From: Lachnospiraceae bacterium
GTDB taxonomy: Bacteria; Bacillota; Clostridia; Lachnospirales; Lachnospiraceae
Assembly (NCBI GenBank): GCA_024682115.1
Contig: JAIKZO010000080.1
Span: 1-36,375, forward strand
DNA length: 36,375 bases
Reading direction: 5' to 3'
Positions 32,912-36,375 of the stretch are shown here, piece after piece (position 1 is the first letter of the stretch; the number at the start of each line of letters is the position of its first letter). Made by a program: the position numbers and the translations under genes. Under the pieces are notes generated by a model, which did no database searches, had not been told where the DNA came from, and saw only the letters and a list, made by a program, of their open reading frames with translations.

Positions 32912-34536
32912 TGTCAGTTGAATAAATAATAAAAAGAAAGAGAGTACCACCTCTGAGGTATAATGTTTTTGACCAAAAAAACTCAAACCAAAAGGAGGGA
33001 TACTCTCATGGACTTTATTGTACCACTACTTGAAGATTTAGGGATGGCTTTTGTTGAAATTGGTGCTACCTTTATCGATCATCTGGATCAGTTTGCAGAG
33101 ATGGAGATCGAAACGAAGGAGCTGACTGACAGGGCTGCAGCCCGGTTTGTAGAGGGAATGCTTAATTATGCAGATGAGCTTCTCTGCCAGAGTGGAAAAC
33201 GTAAGGGCAGCTATGATATCCAGCGTCATCGCCAAAGGGAGCTGGTCACTACCGTAGGCGATATCAACTTTAGCCATACGATTTTCAAGAACAAGGAAAC
33301 CGGCGAGAATGTATGTCTGCTGGATAAAGCTATAAAGCTTCCGCCTCACGAGCGGTTCAGTGCACCGGCAGAAGCAAAGGTCCTGTCAGAGGCTGAGGTC
33401 CACTCTTATCAGCATGCAGCTGATGCTATGGCCATTGGAGACCAGACAGTTTCCAAGGTGGCAGTTATGGAGAAGGTACATGGCATCAGGGACGCATTCC
33501 CTGAAGAAGATGATCCTGAAGAGATAAAAGCTGTGGAGTATTTGTATATCGAAGCTGATGAGGATCATGTGCACCGTCAGAAATACGGCAAGGAACAACC
33601 GGGAAGTTTCATGGGGAAACTGGTCTATCTGTTTGAGGGCAAGGAAGCAGTCTGTAACGGACGCTGCCGTCTGATATCTCCTCACTACCATGGCGGATTG
33701 TATCCGGGGAGTAATGAGAATGCCGCTCTCTGGAGCGAGGTACAGAGATATATCGAGAAGCATTACGATGAAGATCTTCTGAAGCGGGTTTACATCAGCG
33801 GTGATGGAGCGAGCTGGATAAAGGCGGGTGTAGATTACGTAGATAAAAGTGTATTTGTTGCCGACAGATATCATTTGATGCAGTATATCAACCGGGTTTC
33901 CAAACTCGTATTGGATGATGAAAAATGGGTCAAGCAGCGGTTCTATAAGTACATCTATACAGACAATCTTCTGGCCGCAAAAAAGATGCTGACCCGGATC
34001 CAAAACTCAAGCGGACGTGATGATGTGGTTGAGGATGTGCGATCATATCTTGTCGGGAACTGGGAAGCGATACACAGAGCATTTAGGGACAAGAACGTAT
34101 TGGGATGCAGCGCCGAGGGTCATGTAAGTAACATATATGCTGACCGCATGAGCTCCAGACCCATGGGGTGGAGTGAGGACGGATGCGATTCGATGTGCCA
34201 TCTCAGATGTTACGTGAAAAATAATGGCAGAGAAAAGATAATAGATCTTGTTAAATACAGACGTGAAATGGCTATGGCTGACCTGGAGGCAACAGGCACA
34301 GATGGTATGATAGAAAAATCACAGGTAAAGCGGAAGTACACGCGGGATCAGCTCATAACCGCAGCATATGAAGAGCGGATGCGCGTCACACTCGAAGGAC
34401 TCACAGTCAGAAAAACTCTGGCCATCCGCGAGCAGATCGGCAACATTTGACGCGTTTTGATAAAACGGATAAGATGTAGGAGGTTCAAGAACAGAACCAG
34501 TCTCATTGGGAGTTCTCTCATCTTTTCCAACTGACA
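32912..34536 (+). mobile_element. ISLre2-family insertion sequence
   Basis: About 1.6 kb bounded by the imperfect terminal inverted repeats TGTCAGTTG (32912-32920) and CAACTGACA (34528-34536). Similarity continues inward as an AAAAGA..GAGAG motif on both sides. It contains one transposase gene. The flanks share only AGTAA, with no clean target duplication, so the exact ends are uncertain or the copy is old. Confidence 0.75.
33008..34450 (+). CDS. ISLre2-family transposase (UPF0236)
   Basis: 480 residues, full length for the family. Typical stretches: GDINFSHTIFKNKETGE, the YLYIEADEDHVHRQ motif with acidic residues, RVYISGDGASWIKAG, FVADRYHLMQYINRV and CSAEGHVSNIYADRMSSRPMGW. These carry the presumed catalytic Asp/Glu residues. 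The ATG at 33008 has a perfect AAGGAGGGA 8 bases upstream; an in-frame ATG at 32963 does not. A TATAAT box lies at 32959-32964, but without a -35 box at the right distance, so transcription may come from outside. No frameshift or stop was seen, so it may be active. Confidence 0.93.
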   Translation: MDFIVPLLEDLGMAFVEIGATFIDHLDQFAEMEIETKELTDRAAARFVEGMLNYADELLCQSGKRKGSYDIQRHRQRELVTTVGDINFSHTIFKNKETGENVCLLDKAIKLPPHERFSAPAEAKVLSEAEVHSYQHAADAMAIGDQTVSKVAVMEKVHGIRDAFPEEDDPEEIKAVEYLYIEADEDHVHRQKYGKEQPGSFMGKLVYLFEGKEAVCNGRCRLISPHYHGGLYPGSNENAALWSEVQRYIEKHYDEDLLKRVYISGDGASWIKAGVDYVDKSVFVADRYHLMQYINRVSKLVLDDEKWVKQRFYKYIYTDNLLAAKKMLTRIQNSSGRDDVVEDVRSYLVGNWEAIHRAFRDKNVLGCSAEGHVSNIYADRMSSRPMGWSEDGCDSMCHLRCYVKNNGREKIIDLVKYRREMAMADLEATGTDGMIEKSQVKRKYTRDQLITAAYEERMRVTLEGLTVRKTLAIREQIGNI

Positions 34537-34539
34537 GTA

Positions 34540-34567
34540 AGTTTACGCCGTCGAGATTTAGTTTACG
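34540..34567. repeat. Direct repeats AGTTTACG immediately upstream of a promoter
   Basis: AGTTTACG occurs at 34540-34547 and again at 34560-34567, exactly 20 bases (about two helical turns) apart, the second ending one base before the -35 box. This spacing suggests an activator binding to one face of the DNA. Confidence 0.5.
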
Positions 34568-34568
34568 G

Positions 34569-34597
34569 TTGACTTTTATGGCACTATGGGTTAAAAT
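34569..34597 (+). promoter_or_regulatory. Sigma-A-type promoter for the small protein at 34643
   Basis: TTGACT (34569-34574), 17 bases, TAAAAT (34592-34597). The start codon is 45 bases downstream with AAGGAGA before it. The promoter starts about 30 bases after the insertion sequence end. Confidence 0.78.
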
Positions 34598-34642
34598 AGT
34601 TACATAGTTTAATGAATGTGACTGATTCCATAAGGAGATAAT

Positions 34643-34942
34643 ATGAGAGTTGGAGCTGTGGGAGTAAATCCGTATATTTACAATACGAATGCGGTAAGCT
34701 CTAAAAGTCTTAATAAGATCAGTGGGATAGGAAGCGATGTTACTTTATCGAAGTCTGATTTTTCAGGGCTTGCGAGCGAGGCCGTGAACGAAAACCCGCT
34801 TAAGCTGGGTGAAACAAAGAACTTTGTGGACATTGTAGGAATGCAGATGCAGATGGGCAGGATGAACGCGTCAAGGGTTATGGATGTGAATCCTTTTGAA
34901 GACCAGGCTGTAAGGAACGCCTACGAAAACATGAATGAATGA
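34643..34942 (+). CDS. Small protein with NPYIYNTN start, function unknown
   Basis: 99 residues, no signal peptide or membrane helix. It starts MRVGAVGVNPYIYNTNAVS and has DFSGLASEAVNENPLKLGE in the middle. It ends with a Met/Gln-rich helix (VGMQMQMGRMNASRVM). I believe similar proteins occur widely in motile Lachnospiraceae, but this is from memory and no function is known to me. It has its own promoter, a good AAGGAGA ribosome binding site and a terminator, so it is a single-gene unit. The chemotaxis receptor gene converges on it. Confidence 0.75.
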   Translation: MRVGAVGVNPYIYNTNAVSSKSLNKISGIGSDVTLSKSDFSGLASEAVNENPLKLGETKNFVDIVGMQMQMGRMNASRVMDVNPFEDQAVRNAYENMNE

Positions 34943-34975
34943 TCCGAAATGAAGTACTTCATAGCGATCAGAATA

Positions 34976-35000
34976 AGGGCCGGACATTTCGTCCGGCCCT
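34976..35000. terminator. Hairpin between convergent genes, likely bidirectional terminator
   Basis: AGGGCCGGAC and GTCCGGCCCT form a perfect 10-base stem with an ATTTC loop. T-runs are weak on both sides, but the position between two convergent genes supports a shared terminator. Confidence 0.7.
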
Positions 35001-35027
35001 GTCTATTGTCTTGATGTGTTTTGAACC

Positions 35028-36375
35028 TTACTGCTCGCCTTCATCGAGCCTGAAGAATTCGATCGCAGCACTCATATCATCGTTAATATTACGCATTTCG
35101 GCAGTTGAATTCTGCGTATCCGAGCATGCGCTTGTAACCGTCTGACAGGATGCCGCAACTTCCTGTGCCGATGCACCGAGTTCTTCGGATATGGCGCCGA
35201 GTTCGGTCGTCGTGTTGGAAAGTTCGGTCTTGATGCTGTCGAGCCTGTCCGCCATACCCCTGATGGTTTCGATCTCGGAGATCGAAGCTTCAACCGAATC
35301 GGAAAGCACATTGAACTTATCCTGAGCCATTTCGATATCCGACTGTTCTTTGGTGATGACTTCAAATACCCTGTTGGATATATCAACGGTTCCGTTCGAA
35401 AGTATGATAACGTTTTCAACGATCTGTTTGATCTCCTTGGCTGATTCGGCGGAGGAATCGGCAAGTGTCCTTATCTCATCGGCAACAACCGCAAATCCGC
35501 GGCCCGCTTCGCCTGCACGGGCGGCCTCTATCGATGCGTTTAAGGACAGGAGGTTAGTCTGGGCCGCTATGGATTCGATAGCCTGTACGGCAGTGCTGAT
35601 CTCCGAGATAGCCGAGTTGGTCTCGGCAATCTTATCATTGATGTTCTGCATCGCCTGTACGGATTCGTTTGCGCCCTGATATACGGACCTCATACATTCG
35701 GTAGCATCATTATTTGCATCCTTTATGGTCTGTGATGCATCATGGAGGTTCTGGACGTTATGGTTAAGGATCTCAATGTTGTTGCCAAGATCGATAGCCT
35801 TTTCGGCCATGATCTGGGCATTCTCGGCAACGCTCTGGGATGTTTCGGCAACTTCATTGATGGCGGTGTTGATCTGGGTAACCGATTCAACATTGTTGCC
35901 GGTCATGCCGTCTACACTTACGATGGCGTTGTTCAGTACGAATGCCGAATTCTTAACCGACCGCATCGAAGTTGACAGTGCGTTCCGAAGATCCTTGTAT
36001 GCCCTGATGATATTGAGCGTCTCACGGATATGGGACTGTGCCTTGCATTCCGCAGTAACATCGCCTGAACTTAGTTTATCAAGTGATTCCGATATCTGAA
36101 TGAGCGGAACCGAAATAAGCCGTTCAACTAAGAGGGCGATGATCGAGAATAAGATTATACATGCAAGACAAATGAATATCGTATATTTTTTCAGGGCGCC
36201 CAACCCCGAAAGGACATCGCTTTCATCTGCCGTTAGGACCGCGATATAATGCTCATCCTCGCCTACGTAATAACCTGCGTATTTTATCTTGCCCTTGTAT
36301 TCGTATTCGATGATGTCGGGTTCGGGATGTTCGCCTGCCTGAAGCTTGGCAACCAGGCTCTTAACGGCTGAATTT
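35028..36375 (-). CDS. Methyl-accepting chemotaxis protein (5' end outside the window)
   Basis: Transmembrane chemoreceptor on the minus strand, open to the window end; about 449 residues are visible. The visible N-terminal part (about 58 residues before the helix) ends a Cache-type sensor ([19 protein letters not shown]). A membrane helix ([20 protein letters not shown]), HAMP and a long coiled coil follow. The signalling tip is canonical: [20 protein letters not shown] and [18 protein letters not shown]. The protein ends with [10 protein letters not shown] and no CheR-tethering pentapeptide. It should signal to CheA/CheW to steer flagellar motility. The ligand is unknown. Confidence 0.92.
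   Translation of the reverse strand, partial: NSAVKSLVAKLQAGEHPEPDIIEYEYKGKIKYAGYYVGEDEHYIAVLTADESDVLSGLGALKKYTIFICLACIILFSIIALLVERLISVPLIQISESLDKLSSGDVTAECKAQSHIRETLNIIRAYKDLRNALSTSMRSVKNSAFVLNNAIVSVDGMTGNNVESVTQINTAINEVAETSQSVAENAQIMAEKAIDLGNNIEILNHNVQNLHDASQTIKDANNDATECMRSVYQGANESVQAMQNINDKIAETNSAISEISTAVQAIESIAAQTNLLSLNASIEAARAGEAGRGFAVVADEIRTLADSSAESAKEIKQIVENVIILSNGTVDISNRVFEVITKEQSDIEMAQDKFNVLSDSVEASISEIETIRGMADRLDSIKTELSNTTTELGAISEELGASAQEVAASCQTVTSACSDTQNSTAEMRNINDDMSAAIEFFRLDEGEQ

Noticed and set aside
32901-34546. Target-site duplication of the ISLre2 element
   Set aside because: The flanks (taaagattt and gtaagttta) share only part of their bases, so no true duplication could be claimed.
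1-36375. tRNA, rRNA, CRISPR arrays or prophage genes
   Set aside because: Read by eye on both strands, no cloverleaf, rRNA-like stretch, regular spaced repeat or phage gene was found. Small RNAs could still be missed.

Overview
The window looks like chromosomal DNA of an anaerobic Firmicute, most likely a Lachnospiraceae member of the Butyrivibrio/Roseburia type. Reasons: strong AAGGAGG-type ribosome binding sites, TTGACA/TATAAT-type promoters, a plant-cell-wall xylosidase, FeoA-FeoB, many GGDEF and chemotaxis proteins, and small proteins of a clostridial kind. The genus is an inference. All genes run on the + strand except the chemotaxis receptor at the right edge.

Layout. 1-1440: permease and ATPase of a polar amino acid ABC importer. 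1444-5230: a promoter and palindrome-rich leader, then a MacB/FtsX-type ABC pair whose permease carries an extracellular hairpin of 15 regular heptads. 5243-9065: GH39 beta-xylosidase translationally coupled to a CopA-type copper ATPase. 9131-13694: a response regulator-diguanylate cyclase and a hybrid sensor kinase. 13712-16054: an FeoA-FeoB fusion. 16216-19015: two small membrane proteins plus LarB and LarC of nickel-pincer cofactor synthesis; LarC has an extreme His/Asp tract.

19114-30501 is the most unusual part. It holds two STAS anti-anti-sigma-like proteins, three RsbW-like (GHKL) modules of which only one keeps its catalytic boxes, a SpoIIE/PP2C phosphatase and a GGDEF protein. These surround a tandem ATP-grasp protein, a MATE exporter fused to a degenerate GHKL domain, and a GH3-family acyl-adenylating enzyme. 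No sigma factor is present. I propose that this is a partner-switching circuit acting on synthesis and export of a small conjugate instead of on transcription. A D-lactate dehydrogenase, small proteins, a short DUF2975-like/XRE pair and an MBL-fold hydrolase follow, and a strong terminator closes the run at 32215.

32216-34536 is an AT-rich accessory patch with gene remnants, an orphan terminator and a complete ISLre2-type insertion sequence. From 34540 the core resumes: direct repeats and a promoter for a small conserved-looking protein, a convergent terminator, and a methyl-accepting chemotaxis protein cut by the window end.
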